Shown here: piece after piece, positions 1 to 8,217 of the stretch
Layout: every line of letters starts with the position of its first letter
How positions within the stretch are numbered: position 1 is the stretch's first letter
NCBI GenBank assembly: GCA_018266215.1
Contig: JAFEAV010000022.1
Location: 1-64,000, forward strand
Origin: Cyanobacteria bacterium SZAS LIN-3
GTDB lineage: Bacteria; Cyanobacteriota; Vampirovibrionia; Obscuribacterales; Obscuribacteraceae
Direction: 5' to 3'
Length of the DNA stretch: 64,000 bases
The notes under the pieces: generated by a model
Databases searched by the model: none
Seen by the model: only the letters and a program-made list of their open reading frames with translations
What the model was told of the DNA's origin: nothing
Translations under genes and position numbers: made by a program

Positions 1-54
1 ACCGGTCGCAAGCGGCAAGCGCTGCTGCTGACCACAAATGCAAAGGAGAAACGC

Positions 55-708
55 ATGTCAAATGTGAAAGCAAATGTGGTCGAGCTCAACCACTTCGTCA
101 AGCGCCAGACTCCCGAGTCGCGCTTCTCGCACTACGAGCCGCCTTCGGGCCGGGACGAAGATCGCTGGCCGGCTCTGCTGCAGTTGATCGAACAGCACTT
201 CGGCAACGAAGCGCTGCTCTCGTCGACGCATCCCGAGCGCAAGGTGCTCAAGCTCTCCCTGCCGGCGGAAGCCTGCAAGGGCTTCTTCAGCGGGGTGCTG
301 CTCTGCGACGAAAACACCGTCTTCAAGACGGTGTTCGCCGTGCGCGACCGGGCGGTGGAAGGCGAGTTGCCGACCATTCGGTCGGTCGCCGTCGGCGGCG
401 GTCGCAAGGCGGAGGCGGTAAGGGTGGACATCATCCTCTACAACGCCTCCATCCTCACCGAAGAGGAGCTGACCTACACCGCCGATGATGGCACTACCAT
501 CCGCCAGACCGGTGAGTGGCAGGTGATCAGCATCAACGCCCGCGACACCGAAGAGGAAGAGCCGCCCACCCCGGAGGCGATGGCGCGCAACATGGCGGCA
601 CTGCTGGGTCTGCCCGGTGGTGTCGGCGGCACGCCTCGCAGCTACACGGCCGAGCAGTTCATGCAGTCCATCCTCTACTGGAACCACCGCACCATGCGCG
701 GCCAGTAG
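55..708 (+). CDS. DUF3228-like protein of unknown function
   Basis: The 217-residue soluble protein has no signal peptide or membrane segment. The stretch EWQVISINARD, then an acidic run, TPEAMARNM and the C-terminal YTAEQFMQSILYW, matches the order of conserved blocks I recall for DUF3228, a family without assigned function; that match is from memory. The ATG is preceded by AAGGAG with a 6-nt spacer, which fixes the start. It is the first complete gene of a co-directional block of ten, and the 54 bases before it hold no recognisable gene. Codons end mostly in C or G, as in the rest of the block. A cytosolic role is inferred only from the absence of export signals. Confidence 0.75.
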   Translation: MSNVKANVVELNHFVKRQTPESRFSHYEPPSGRDEDRWPALLQLIEQHFGNEALLSSTHPERKVLKLSLPAEACKGFFSGVLLCDENTVFKTVFAVRDRAVEGELPTIRSVAVGGGRKAEAVRVDIILYNASILTEEELTYTADDGTTIRQTGEWQVISINARDTEEEEPPTPEAMARNMAALLGLPGGVGGTPRSYTAEQFMQSILYWNHRTMRGQ

Positions 709-736
709 GGAGGGCCCAACCAGAAGGAGTCAACCG

Positions 737-1189
737 ATGAACCGACCCCAGGTCAAAATCCACACGGCACAAGAGCTTTATGAGCGCACGCGCACGGAGC
801 GCTCCAATCGCGACCTGTTCGCCGTCAAAGAGATTGACGGGGTCAAGGTGAAGCGGTTGCACTACCTCAGCCCGGGCGAATACCACCGCCAGACGCACTT
901 CGTCCTCTCCCTGAAGAGCCGCATCGTCGCCATCGGCAGCATCCAGGCCAACCCTCACGCCGAGGGCACGTTCTGGATTCAGCAGATTTCGGTCGAGAGC
1001 AAGCATCAGGGTAAGGGCTTTGCCCGGCTGGTGATGGAGGCCATCTACGAGTACGCAGTTGAGCGCAACCTGATCGTTTCGCACAGCAGCTTCTCCCGCG
1101 ATGGTCAGCGCCTCAAGCACATCGCCCTGGAACTGAACGAGCGCTATCCGCAGGCGGCTTCCCCGGAACCGCTTCGCGACTGGCTCTGA
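737..1189 (+). CDS. GNAT-family N-acetyltransferase
   Basis: A 150-residue protein with the core of the GNAT fold. The beta-4 strand FWIQQISVES is followed by the acetyl-CoA pyrophosphate loop HQGKGFA (motif A, Q-x-x-G-x-G/A) and an amphipathic helix LVMEAIYEYAVE. GNAT enzymes transfer an acetyl group from acetyl-CoA to an amine; the acceptor cannot be read from sequence. The ATG follows AGAAGGAG with a 7-nt spacer. An upstream in-frame extension overlapping gene 1 is possible but has no ribosome site. It lies 28 nt after the DUF3228-like gene and is probably co-transcribed with it. Confidence 0.85.
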   Translation: MNRPQVKIHTAQELYERTRTERSNRDLFAVKEIDGVKVKRLHYLSPGEYHRQTHFVLSLKSRIVAIGSIQANPHAEGTFWIQQISVESKHQGKGFARLVMEAIYEYAVERNLIVSHSSFSRDGQRLKHIALELNERYPQAASPEPLRDWL

Positions 1190-1224
1190 ACCCCGTCATT
1201 TACCTTAGCCGAGAAGGAATTCGT

Positions 1225-1800
1225 ATGACCCAGAAGACTGTTTATGTCGTCCTGCATCGCGCCGAAGGCGGCCAGGGCAGCGGCTACACCATCGCCGTCG
1301 CCCGCAACGAACGCGCCGTGCGCGAGATGGTCTGGCGCTACCTGACCAACAAGCCGGGCGGCAACACGCAGTGCGATCGTCCCGACCTGCTGGAAGTGGA
1401 AGAGCTGGAGTTCAACGGGCTCTTCGCCGACCTCTACTTCAGCCTGCCGCTGCAGGAGCTCGGCATCAAGTGCGAGTACGCGCTCACCACGATGGACCCG
1501 GAGGAGGCGCCCAGCATGGTCGCCTACATGCCGCACGACAAGCACTACCTCCGCTTCGGCGGCGGCGGTCACGAGCGCGAGTACGTGCTCAACATCTCCG
1601 GTCACGACATCAACGAGTTCATCCCGCACATCCTGCACCGGAAGCTGGAAGCCCTGCTGCCCAACTTCCACGTCGACAACCGCGGTTCGCGCATCGAAAT
1701 CATCGGCAAGCCCTTCGGCAGCCGTGATGACGCTGCTGTCGTCGCCGCGGTCAAGCAGGTCTTCGGCCACAACCTGGACACCGGAGACCTGGCGGCCTGA
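1225..1800 (+). CDS. Hypothetical protein in the plus-strand block
   Basis: I do not recognise this 191-residue protein. It begins with a beta-strand-like segment (TVYVVLHRAEGG) and has a glycine cluster near residue 115 (FGGGGHERE), followed by alternating hydrophobic segments suggesting a mixed alpha/beta cytosolic fold. There is no signal peptide, membrane helix or cysteine motif. GAGAAGGA precedes the ATG at good spacing. It sits 35 nt after the GNAT gene and 38 nt before the repeat protein, so one transcript is likely. Confidence 0.75.
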   Translation: MTQKTVYVVLHRAEGGQGSGYTIAVARNERAVREMVWRYLTNKPGGNTQCDRPDLLEVEELEFNGLFADLYFSLPLQELGIKCEYALTTMDPEEAPSMVAYMPHDKHYLRFGGGGHEREYVLNISGHDINEFIPHILHRKLEALLPNFHVDNRGSRIEIIGKPFGSRDDAAVVAAVKQVFGHNLDTGDLAA

Positions 1801-1838
1801 GTCAAGTCCACCACCCCAAACCCTCTATCAGGAGGTCT

Positions 1839-3155
1839 ATGTCATTGATGAATCGAGAACCCGGTTTGACAGCAATCGGTCAGATACCCGGCACCGCCGA
1901 GTCGCTGACCTTCACAGTCCTGGACGCCTGCGTCGAAGTGCGCCATGAGGAACGCGCGGACGTCGCCGTATTCGCCAATCGCCCCGAGCACTGGCTCGTG
2001 GCCGACGGCATCATCAGGCAGACGGCCGTCAGGCTGGTTGCCTCCGATGTGCGCATCGTCATCAAGGTCAACAGCTTCGACCTGGGCAAGAGCGTCGGCG
2101 AATTCTTCGTGCGACTGGTGCGCAGGCTGAGCGGCAAACCCGCCGTCTCGGAGGAAAGCACGACGCCACCACCGTCGGTGCCCGAACCACGCCAACAGCT
2201 CGGTCCCGACCGACTGCTGGTGCTCGTGCCCGCCAACTACACCGGCAGTCTCAAGTCCTCTGTCTCCGGCTCCGGTGAGATGTCGCTGGATTCGTGGCGC
2301 GGCAGCGACTTCGTCCTCGACTACAACAGCGACGGCGACCTCGATGTGGGACCGGTCAGCATCGAGGGCCGCTTCAAGCTCGACCAGAGCAGTGACGCTG
2401 ATGTGACCCTGGGCGACATCAACGCCGGGGACATCGCGGCCAGCTTCAGCGGCGACTACGGGGTGACCATCAGCGCCATCAACGCCGCCGGCCACTTCGA
2501 GCTCAGCCGTTACGGAGACGGCTCATTGACGACCGGCGACATCCGCGCCGGCAGCAGCAAGTACGACCTGAACGGCGACGGCACCACCGAGCTGGGCAAC
2601 ATCATCGGCGAAGGCGACATCAAAATCGTCCAGCGCGATGACACCACGGTCGAGATGAAGGACATCAGCGGCGGCACGGTCGACATCGACCTCTCCGGTG
2701 ACTACGGCTTCACCGCCGGCGTCATCACCGCCGGTGTGACCGCCAGGGTCGAACGCTACGGCGACGGTGAGCTCACCATCAAGGGCATCACGGCACCGCG
2801 GCTGAAGGCCAACCTGTATGGTGACGGCAGTCACGATCTGGGCGACTTGCAGGTGCCGGACATCACCATCAGCCACGACAACGGCGACAACGACCTGCGC
2901 CTGGGTGTGGTGCAGTCGCAGTACTTCACGCTGGAACACAGCTCGGACGGCAGCGTCACTGTCGGACGGCTGGACACCACCAGCATCAACCTGAACTGCT
3001 ACGGCTGCGGTGACGTAGACGTGCGGTCCGGCTCCGCCCAATCGGGTCGCGTCTACAACGGCGGCGACCTCAATCTCTGCCTCACCGGACGCTTCGGCTT
3101 CATCAGCCAGAAGAACGACGGTGACGGCAGCGTCGAGGTCAAAATCATCGAGTAA
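1839..3155 (+). CDS. Beta-solenoid protein built of 20-21-residue repeats
   Basis: The 438-residue protein has a non-repetitive N-terminal region (about 1-100), a proline-rich linker (about 105-120) and, from about residue 145 to the end, roughly 14-15 degenerate repeats of 20-21 residues. Each repeat begins near DGD, DGS or DYG and carries a central short strand and a G-D-I or similar turn. This layout predicts a right-handed beta-solenoid, in the general style of DUF2807/DUF4097 domains, though I cannot assign it firmly. No signal peptide is present, unlike most such adhesin-like domains, so it may act inside the cell. AGGAGG stands just before the ATG. Asp/Gly-rich turns could bind cations; that is inference. 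Confidence 0.8.
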   Translation: MSLMNREPGLTAIGQIPGTAESLTFTVLDACVEVRHEERADVAVFANRPEHWLVADGIIRQTAVRLVASDVRIVIKVNSFDLGKSVGEFFVRLVRRLSGKPAVSEESTTPPPSVPEPRQQLGPDRLLVLVPANYTGSLKSSVSGSGEMSLDSWRGSDFVLDYNSDGDLDVGPVSIEGRFKLDQSSDADVTLGDINAGDIAASFSGDYGVTISAINAAGHFELSRYGDGSLTTGDIRAGSSKYDLNGDGTTELGNIIGEGDIKIVQRDDTTVEMKDISGGTVDIDLSGDYGFTAGVITAGVTARVERYGDGELTIKGITAPRLKANLYGDGSHDLGDLQVPDITISHDNGDNDLRLGVVQSQYFTLEHSSDGSVTVGRLDTTSINLNCYGCGDVDVRSGSAQSGRVYNGGDLNLCLTGRFGFISQKNDGDGSVEVKIIE

Positions 3156-3174
3156 CCATCTGAAGGAGGTGCCT

Positions 3175-4107
3175 ATGCAAGCTTTCAAAAACAACCCCGA
3201 ACTGAAGGCCAAGGTGCTGGGCTACGCCACGGCACGGGCGGAGGAACTGGTCGACGACGAGAACGGAGGCTTCCGGCAACGCCAGGGGCTCTTCTGGTCG
3301 CAAGGCTGGTGCCAGGCGTCCTACGTCTGCGCCAAGGAAGGGAAGTGCCAGCATCAATTCTACGCCGACGACCTGGGCTTGCCGGTGGCCGTGGCCTACG
3401 CCGAACGCTCGCTCTTCCTCGAGCTGCCGATGAGCGCCGCACGCAACTGGTGGAAGGACTTCCTCCGGGCCATCCCGGTCGGCGCCGACCTGGAAGCGGC
3501 TCGGGTGTGGAATCAGCTGGCACTCTATGTGCTCGCCGACAAGCAGCACGGCCTGCTCAACTACGCCGATACCCCCGAACAGATCGCGGCCATCCAGCGG
3601 GTGATCGCGCTCTACGAGGAGAACAGCACCGACGCGGAAGCGTGGGAGCTGGCCGCCGACGAAGCCATCCTGGCTTCGCGCAGCGACTACAACGGTACTC
3701 GCATGGAAGCGGAGGAAGCGCGCAAGCACGCCGGCTGCGAAGCCTGCGACGCGGCGCATTACTTCGCCCGCTGCTTCGCCGACCAGCGCTACGCCAACGA
3801 AGCCATCAACCGCTCCGGCTGGTGCGTTCGCTACAAGGTCTACGCCGACTACATGTCCCGGCAGAGCAATCCGCGGGACAAGGTACCGGTGGACGACCGC
3901 GGCATGGTCAACGTCGGCCAGGCTCTGTACGCCTCGATGGAATGGGTCGGCATCTCCGAGGAGGGTGACCACGCGGGCGAAGACGCGCGCCGTGAGCACT
4001 ACGAACGGGTGGCCGGAGTTTTCTTGCGACTGATCAAAGACAGCAACGGAGTCAGCACCGCGACGCGCTTCATGCGCGGTCTCGTCGCTCGATTCACGGG
4101 TAGCTGA
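3175..4107 (+). CDS. Hypothetical cysteine-containing helical protein
   Basis: An unrecognised 310-residue protein. It contains two cysteine groups, CQASYVCAKEGKC near residues 45-57 and CEACDAAHYFARC in the second half, which could bind metal or form a cluster, although the spacing matches no family I know. The rest is Ala/Glu/Arg-rich and looks helical. No export signal is present. The ATG chosen has GAAGGAGG with a 5-nt spacer; an upstream in-frame ATG lies inside the previous gene and lacks a ribosome site. It starts 19 nt after the solenoid gene. Confidence 0.75.
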   Translation: MQAFKNNPELKAKVLGYATARAEELVDDENGGFRQRQGLFWSQGWCQASYVCAKEGKCQHQFYADDLGLPVAVAYAERSLFLELPMSAARNWWKDFLRAIPVGADLEAARVWNQLALYVLADKQHGLLNYADTPEQIAAIQRVIALYEENSTDAEAWELAADEAILASRSDYNGTRMEAEEARKHAGCEACDAAHYFARCFADQRYANEAINRSGWCVRYKVYADYMSRQSNPRDKVPVDDRGMVNVGQALYASMEWVGISEEGDHAGEDARREHYERVAGVFLRLIKDSNGVSTATRFMRGLVARFTGS

Positions 4108-4141
4108 GCAAACCGTATAACAACAGAAAAGGAGTCCAGCT

Positions 4142-4744
4142 ATGTCTGAAGTCCACTATTTCGACCGTCGCGACGGCACCCGCAAGGTTGTCGCGCACGA
4201 GGTCAAATGGAGCGGCCCCTTCTGGTGGGCCGAGGGCAACGGCCGCTGCGACTGCAATCGCACGCTGATGATGTACAACGATGACCCCGACAAGGTGATC
4301 GAGTGTTGTACCGCCCACAATGTCATCGTCGTCGAGAAGATCGTCGACGATGGCCGCGTCGTCTACAGCGAGAAGCAGGCCGAGGTGCTGCCACCGCGCG
4401 TGGTTGCAGTTCTGAACGCCGAGTGCCTCCTGCTCGACATGATCACCGTGGCCATGGAGATGCGCAAGGAAGGTGACCTGGCGGCAAGCCTGGAGGTCTT
4501 CCGTCAGAGCACTGCCGCACTGGCCGCGCACACTGACACGGCCGCCATGGTGGAGATCTGCGAGAAAGCCTCCGAACTGGTCGGCAAGGTCGTAGCAGCC
4601 GAAGCCAACAGCGCCGATCCCTTCGACGTGGAGGCGGCCTGGGAGGAAGTCGGGGATCTGCTCCAGGACCTGAACGATTTGACGGAGGACATCCGAGAGT
4701 CGGTCGGGACCACCGAACCCATCGACTACCGGCCCCAGGGCTGA
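4142..4744 (+). CDS. Hypothetical protein in the plus-strand block
   Basis: An unrecognised 200-residue protein. The N-terminal 70 residues contain CDC and, about 25 residues later, CC in a segment IECCTAHNVIVVEKIV. The C-terminal half is acidic and helical (EAAWEEVGDLLQDLNDLTE). No signal peptide or membrane span. AAAAGGAG precedes the ATG at 7 nt. It is the last gene before a 151-nt leader with two hairpins, so the transcript may end or be controlled there. Confidence 0.7.
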   Translation: MSEVHYFDRRDGTRKVVAHEVKWSGPFWWAEGNGRCDCNRTLMMYNDDPDKVIECCTAHNVIVVEKIVDDGRVVYSEKQAEVLPPRVVAVLNAECLLLDMITVAMEMRKEGDLAASLEVFRQSTAALAAHTDTAAMVEICEKASELVGKVVAAEANSADPFDVEAAWEEVGDLLQDLNDLTEDIRESVGTTEPIDYRPQG

Positions 4745-4791
4745 GCAGTCAACAAACAGTAAAGTCTCCGTTAGTAAACGTGTCTCTAGCG

Positions 4792-4852
4792 AGGTCCGAG
4801 AAATCCTTCTCGGGCCTCACATCCGTGCCCTGGAGTCGGTCGACTCGCAGGG
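4792..4852 (+). promoter_or_regulatory. Two consecutive hairpins in the leader of the S1-domain gene
   Basis: The 151-nt gap before the S1-domain gene holds two stem-loops. The first pairs 4792-4802 with 4807-4817 (11 bp including one G-T, loop ATCC). The second pairs 4828-4837 with 4842-4852 (10 bp plus one bulged G, loop GGTC). Neither is followed by a T run, so simple termination is unlikely. An autoregulatory RNA leader bound by the S1-domain product is one possibility. Confidence 0.55.
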
Positions 4853-4895
4853 ATAACCCCGTCGCCTTTGGGCGCATATCTGAGAGGTATTTCCC

Positions 4896-5837
4896 ATGAA
4901 CACCACCACCAACAACGCCACCGCCGCCGCCACCACCGAGGCCGCCGCCGTCGAAGCCAACACCGTCGCCATCACCGTCAAGGACGGCGACATCGTCACC
5001 GCCAAGGTGGCCAAGATCAAGAACCATCCGCAGCCGGGCGTCCTGGTCGTCATCGAGGGCAACCCGATGGCCTTCCTGCCCAACGGCTGCATCGCCGGCA
5101 AGAACAACGAGGAGAAGGCCGCTCGCCGCGCCCAGCTCATCGCCAACCCCGGCACCGAGATCCAGGTCTCGATCATGGGCGCGCCCACGGTGGAGCTGGT
5201 CAAGGGCAAGATGGTCGGCCGCATCAAGGTGAGCGAGCAGCGCGCCGTCATCGCCGCCGAGAAGACCGCCCGCGCCGCCAAGGCCGCCGAGCGCAACGCC
5301 GCCATCGAAGCGGCCGTCGCCTCGCTGGTCCCCGGCTCGGTCGTCGTCGGCAACGTCAAGGGCGTGGCCAGCAAGGACAGCGACCGCAACCCGGGCGAGA
5401 AGTACGTCTACGGCGCCTTCGTCCAGGTCGCGCCCGGCGTCACCGGTCTCCTGCACATGAAGGAGATCGCCGGTGGTCGTCGCGCTCTGGATGCCATGGT
5501 CGAAGCCGGTCAGGTCGAGGTGGAGATCCTCTCCGCCAAGGTCGAGAACGGCGAGCCCCGCGTCCAGCTGTCGCAGAAGTCGGTCGGGGCCCGGGCCTTC
5601 TTCGACCAGTACCCCGAAGGCAGCACCGTCAAGGGCAAGATCGTCAAGACCGGCGAGGTGGTCGACAACCTCCACGGCCGCGTGATCGAGCTCTCCTCTG
5701 GCGACAAGGTCTTCCTCGCCGATGACGACGCCCACGTCAAGAGCGAGAGCGCGCTCGCCCGGGGCAACTCCACCCGCGTCGTCATCACCACCGACATCGT
5801 CGGCGGCATGGTGCGGGTCCACCGTCGCGGCCTGTAA
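4896..5837 (+). CDS. Protein with three S1/OB-type RNA-binding domains
   Basis: A 313-residue protein. After a Thr/Ala-rich N-terminal tail (1-25) there are three S1-like OB folds at about 29-95, 145-228 and 240-311. The middle one is clearest: PGSVVVGNVKGV, then YGAFVQVAPGVTGLLHMKEI, then PRVQLSQKSV. S1 domains bind single-stranded RNA, as in ribosomal protein S1 and RNase E; this protein is far shorter than a canonical S1 and is not assigned as rpsA. The region 115-140 is an Ala/Glu/Lys helix linker. The ribosome site is weak (GAGAGGT) compared with its neighbours, and the leader is structured, which fits translational control. It is followed by an 11-bp hairpin. Confidence 0.85.
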   Translation: MNTTTNNATAAATTEAAAVEANTVAITVKDGDIVTAKVAKIKNHPQPGVLVVIEGNPMAFLPNGCIAGKNNEEKAARRAQLIANPGTEIQVSIMGAPTVELVKGKMVGRIKVSEQRAVIAAEKTARAAKAAERNAAIEAAVASLVPGSVVVGNVKGVASKDSDRNPGEKYVYGAFVQVAPGVTGLLHMKEIAGGRRALDAMVEAGQVEVEILSAKVENGEPRVQLSQKSVGARAFFDQYPEGSTVKGKIVKTGEVVDNLHGRVIELSSGDKVFLADDDAHVKSESALARGNSTRVVITTDIVGGMVRVHRRGL

Positions 5838-5860
5838 TCAACCAGGTCAGGCGCCACTAA

Positions 5861-5895
5861 ACACCGGAGCGGAGCATTCGTCGTCGCTCCGGTGT
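5861..5895 (+). terminator. Stem-loop after the S1-domain gene
   Basis: A perfect 11-bp inverted repeat (ACACCGGAGCG paired with CGCTCCGGTGT) with a 13-nt loop lies 23 nt after the stop codon. It is followed by CTCTCTATAT and not by a pure T tract, so it may be a weak terminator or a transcript-stabilising element. Confidence 0.55.
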
Positions 5896-5927
5896 CTCTC
5901 TATATCAACCCTGTTACGGAGAATCAC

Positions 5928-6245
5928 ATGAGCACCACCGACACCACCACCGCCGAAGCGCGCACCCCGACTCCCTACGAGCAGCTGGTGAGCGCCGCCC
6001 GCAAGGCCATGATCAAGGCCTACCCGGACAAGGCCAGGGCCCTCGAGAGCGGCAAGCTCTGGCGCATCGAGGAAGGCTTCGCCATGGACGCCATGGGCGA
6101 GAAGGGCAAGTGCATGTTCATCCACCGGCTGGACGAGGCGCGGCAGGCCGAGGAGATTGGCGACAATCCCGACGCCATCTTCGAAGGCCTGTCCGACTCC
6201 ATGATCGCCTTCTACCGCAAGAAGCTCGACGAAGCGAAGGCCTGA
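5928..6245 (+). CDS. Small hypothetical protein
   Basis: A 105-residue protein that I do not recognise. It has a Thr-rich start like the preceding S1-domain gene (MSTTDTTTAEA) and is then mainly helical and charged. CGGAGA lies 5 nt before the chosen ATG; a longer in-frame start upstream would run into the hairpin and is rejected. No export signal. It belongs to the same co-directional block. Confidence 0.7.
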   Translation: MSTTDTTTAEARTPTPYEQLVSAARKAMIKAYPDKARALESGKLWRIEEGFAMDAMGEKGKCMFIHRLDEARQAEEIGDNPDAIFEGLSDSMIAFYRKKLDEAKA

Positions 6246-6319
6246 GTTCAAGGCACAAGAAAAGCGGCTGACAACCGCACCGACAAAACAAGAATTAGAT
6301 CAAAGACAGGAATATTCTA

Positions 6320-6784
6320 ATGGCCAAACGTATAAAGCTCGGCGATCGCATCGAAGTCGTCTTCGCTCCCGCTTCTCGCGGTGTGCAGACTCAAGAGGCG
6401 ATCAACGGTCGACCCGCTTATGCGATCGACTCATGCCCCACTCCCCTGCCGGGTGACCGCTGGGAAGTGATGGTCGTGGAGATGAACCCGGCCCGGACTG
6501 TCTATTTCGTGGAGCCCCTCAATCTGGTGGAATCGGCCGACGGCCTGGGCGAAGTGCTCAAGCCGTACGCGCCGTTCTATCACGAGTACATCCGCGAGAG
6601 CGAAGTCCAGCTCGCACACGTCCTGTCCGTAGTCGGCTCTGGAGAAACCGACTGCGCCCCCGAGGAAATCGACGAACTTGTCGAGGACATCCTCGGCAAC
6701 ATCCTCCTGCCCGACGCGTACAAAGCGGACGCTCTGAGCCGCTTCCAGACGCAGCGGGCATCCCTGGCGGCGAACGCAAACTAG
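6320..6784 (+). CDS. Hypothetical protein, possible OB/TRAM-like N-terminus
   Basis: A 154-residue protein. Residues 5-65 alternate short strands (KLGDRIEVVF, AYAIDSCPTPLPGDRWEVMV, TVYFVEPL), which could form a small OB- or TRAM-like barrel; this is a weak structural guess. The C-terminal half is acidic and helical (PEEIDELVEDILGNI). AGGAAT stands before the ATG. The gene follows the previous one by 74 nt, a gap with A/T-rich sequence but no clear promoter. Confidence 0.7.
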   Translation: MAKRIKLGDRIEVVFAPASRGVQTQEAINGRPAYAIDSCPTPLPGDRWEVMVVEMNPARTVYFVEPLNLVESADGLGEVLKPYAPFYHEYIRESEVQLAHVLSVVGSGETDCAPEEIDELVEDILGNILLPDAYKADALSRFQTQRASLAANAN

Positions 6785-6851
6785 GCTCGCCGCCTCAACC
6801 GCAACAGTCCGAACCGAGGCCCAAGACGCCTCACAAAGGAGAAACAAACCA

Positions 6852-7268
6852 GTGTTCAACCAAGCTCAATTACTAGACGAGCAGGTGGAGTCGCATCTCC
6901 ACAGGCTCCGCCGTACGGGCTGGCTGACTTTCAAGGGTGCAGAGGCGATTGACCTGCTTCGCAAGGTCGCACACCTGAAACTGCAGCCTATCCTTGTCGC
7001 GCACTGTCACCACAGCCTGATAGCGCGCCCCAACGACTTCGAGTACTTCGTTCCTGCCAGAGTCACCGTGGACGGCCATGAAAAGCTGGTCAAGGTGGAA
7101 GGCAGGTATCTGGGTCCGGATGGTGTTCCGCAAACGCTCTACTGGCGTCCCGGTCAATCCTGGGATAGCAGCGGTACGTTCCTGAGCGGCATCTCGACCC
7201 TGGCAAGCGCTTTCCCGGCCAACGAACTGGCGGCCGTGGAACTGCCTGCCCTCTCGCTCGAGGTCTGA
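6852..7268 (+). CDS. Hypothetical protein, last gene of the block
   Basis: An unrecognised 138-residue protein with a helical N-terminus and a strand-rich centre (FVPARVTVDGHEKLVKVEGRY). It begins at GTG; AAAGGAG lies about 9 nt upstream and supports this start. No signal peptide or membrane segment. It is followed directly by a strong terminator, which marks the end of the ten-gene block. Confidence 0.7.
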   Translation: MFNQAQLLDEQVESHLHRLRRTGWLTFKGAEAIDLLRKVAHLKLQPILVAHCHHSLIARPNDFEYFVPARVTVDGHEKLVKVEGRYLGPDGVPQTLYWRPGQSWDSSGTFLSGISTLASAFPANELAAVELPALSLEV

Positions 7269-7293
7269 GTTAGTCGAGGACTGAAAGTTTACA

Positions 7294-7330
7294 GGGAAGC
7301 CGGCTAACCGCCGGCTTCCCTTTTCTTTCC
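7294..7330 (+). terminator. Rho-independent terminator closing the plus-strand block
   Basis: An 11-bp perfect stem (GGGAAGCCGGC with its complement at 7310-7320), loop TAACC, is followed at once by TTTTCTTT. It lies 26 nt after the last gene of the block. Confidence 0.9.
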
Positions 7331-7331
7331 A

Positions 7332-7358
7332 GAAAAAGACGCCTTAAACGTCTTTTTC
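7332..7358. terminator. Second A/T-flanked hairpin, likely bidirectional
   Basis: A 10-bp stem, GAAAAAGACG with CGTCTTTTTC, loop CCTTAAA. The A5 and T5 runs inside the stem make it a plausible terminator on either strand, back-to-back with the preceding one. The 130 nt that follow, before the next gene, are A/T-rich and presumably contain its promoter; no consensus pair is convincing. Confidence 0.65.
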
Positions 7359-7490
7359 CGGCCCTTTTTATACTGCTTGCTATAGTATCAATCCACCCTT
7401 TTTTTGCTTACACAAATGCCCATCTACTAGTAGCATGGGAAAAGGTAGCCGTCCCTGCCAGAACTTACTGACCTGCAGGTGCCTTCCTCT

Positions 7491-8180
7491 ATGCGTCCTT
7501 CCCTCCTGAGCTATCCCTTACTGGCGCCGCTAACCGTACTTCTCCTGAGCACGAGCATGGCCGCCGCAAAACCCGGTCAACCGCCACAAGCGAGCGGTAA
7601 AAGCGGCTTGCCGCCCCGGGTCATTCCTTATGTGCGCAGGGGCGATGCCCTGATGGGAGAAGAGGAATTTGATAAAGCGGCCGCCACTTACAGTCAAGCA
7701 CTGCAGCTGGAACCCAGACTGACAGCGCTCTATGCCATGCGCGCCGATGCCTACGAACTGGGCCACAAAACCGACAAAGCACTGAGCGACTGGAACTCAA
7801 TCATTGCCCTTAAACCGAAGATGGGAAGCAACTATCTGCTGCGCGGAAGAGTGCTGGAAAATATGGGTAAAGACGACCTGGCCCTGAAAGACTATAACCA
7901 CGCCATTGCCCTCGGCTACAAAGTCGGATACAAAGACAGCGCCCGCCTTTACGAACGCCATGGCCAGTTGAAAGAGTGCGTCGAACACATCAGCCGTTAC
8001 CTGGAAACACAAAAGCCACTGGACTCGATCCAGTTTTATTTTGACCGGGCGCGGGTCTATCAGAAGTTGGGTCGAGCCGATCTGGCAGCGGCCGACACAA
8101 GCACGGCGACCAAACTTTTGAAGGACTGCGGCACCGAAAATATTGATAAATACCCGGTCCTGGTGCCGGACAAAAAGTAG
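7491..8180 (+). CDS. Secreted tetratricopeptide-repeat protein
   Basis: A 229-residue exported protein. Residues 1-26 form a Sec signal peptide (LLAPLTVLLLSTSMAAA). From about residue 45 there are at least four TPR-like helical pairs (FDKAAATYSQALQLEP; TDKALSDWNSIIALKP; DDLALKDYNHAIALG; ADLAAADTSTATKLL). TPRs mediate protein contacts; the partner is unknown and the protein probably works in the periplasm. A GTG 12 nt upstream is an alternative start; the ATG is chosen because it opens directly into the signal peptide. It is transcribed alone and converges on a minus-strand operon. Confidence 0.8.
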   Translation: MRPSLLSYPLLAPLTVLLLSTSMAAAKPGQPPQASGKSGLPPRVIPYVRRGDALMGEEEFDKAAATYSQALQLEPRLTALYAMRADAYELGHKTDKALSDWNSIIALKPKMGSNYLLRGRVLENMGKDDLALKDYNHAIALGYKVGYKDSARLYERHGQLKECVEHISRYLETQKPLDSIQFYFDRARVYQKLGRADLAAADTSTATKLLKDCGTENIDKYPVLVPDKK

Positions 8181-8215
8181 AAAAAGTAGAAAAAGTACAG
8201 AAAGTACCAGAAATA
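8171..8215. repeat. Short tandem repeat, about 10-nt period
   Basis: Just at and after the TPR gene stop, the sequence AAAAAGTAG recurs about three times and then decays (AAAGTACCAG, AAATAG). It is likely simple slippage-derived sequence, with no function visible. Confidence 0.6.
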
Positions 8216-8217
8216 GA

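Noticed and set aside
4749..5822. Long minus-strand open frame opposite the S1-domain gene
   Set aside because: It is a shadow of a C/G-ending gene; its product is Asp/Gly/Leu-rich low complexity with no ribosome site, while the plus-strand frame has clear S1 domains.
4896..5837. Assignment as ribosomal protein S1 (rpsA)
   Set aside because: Only three S1-like domains and about 313 residues with an unusual Ala/Thr-rich tail; context is not ribosomal.
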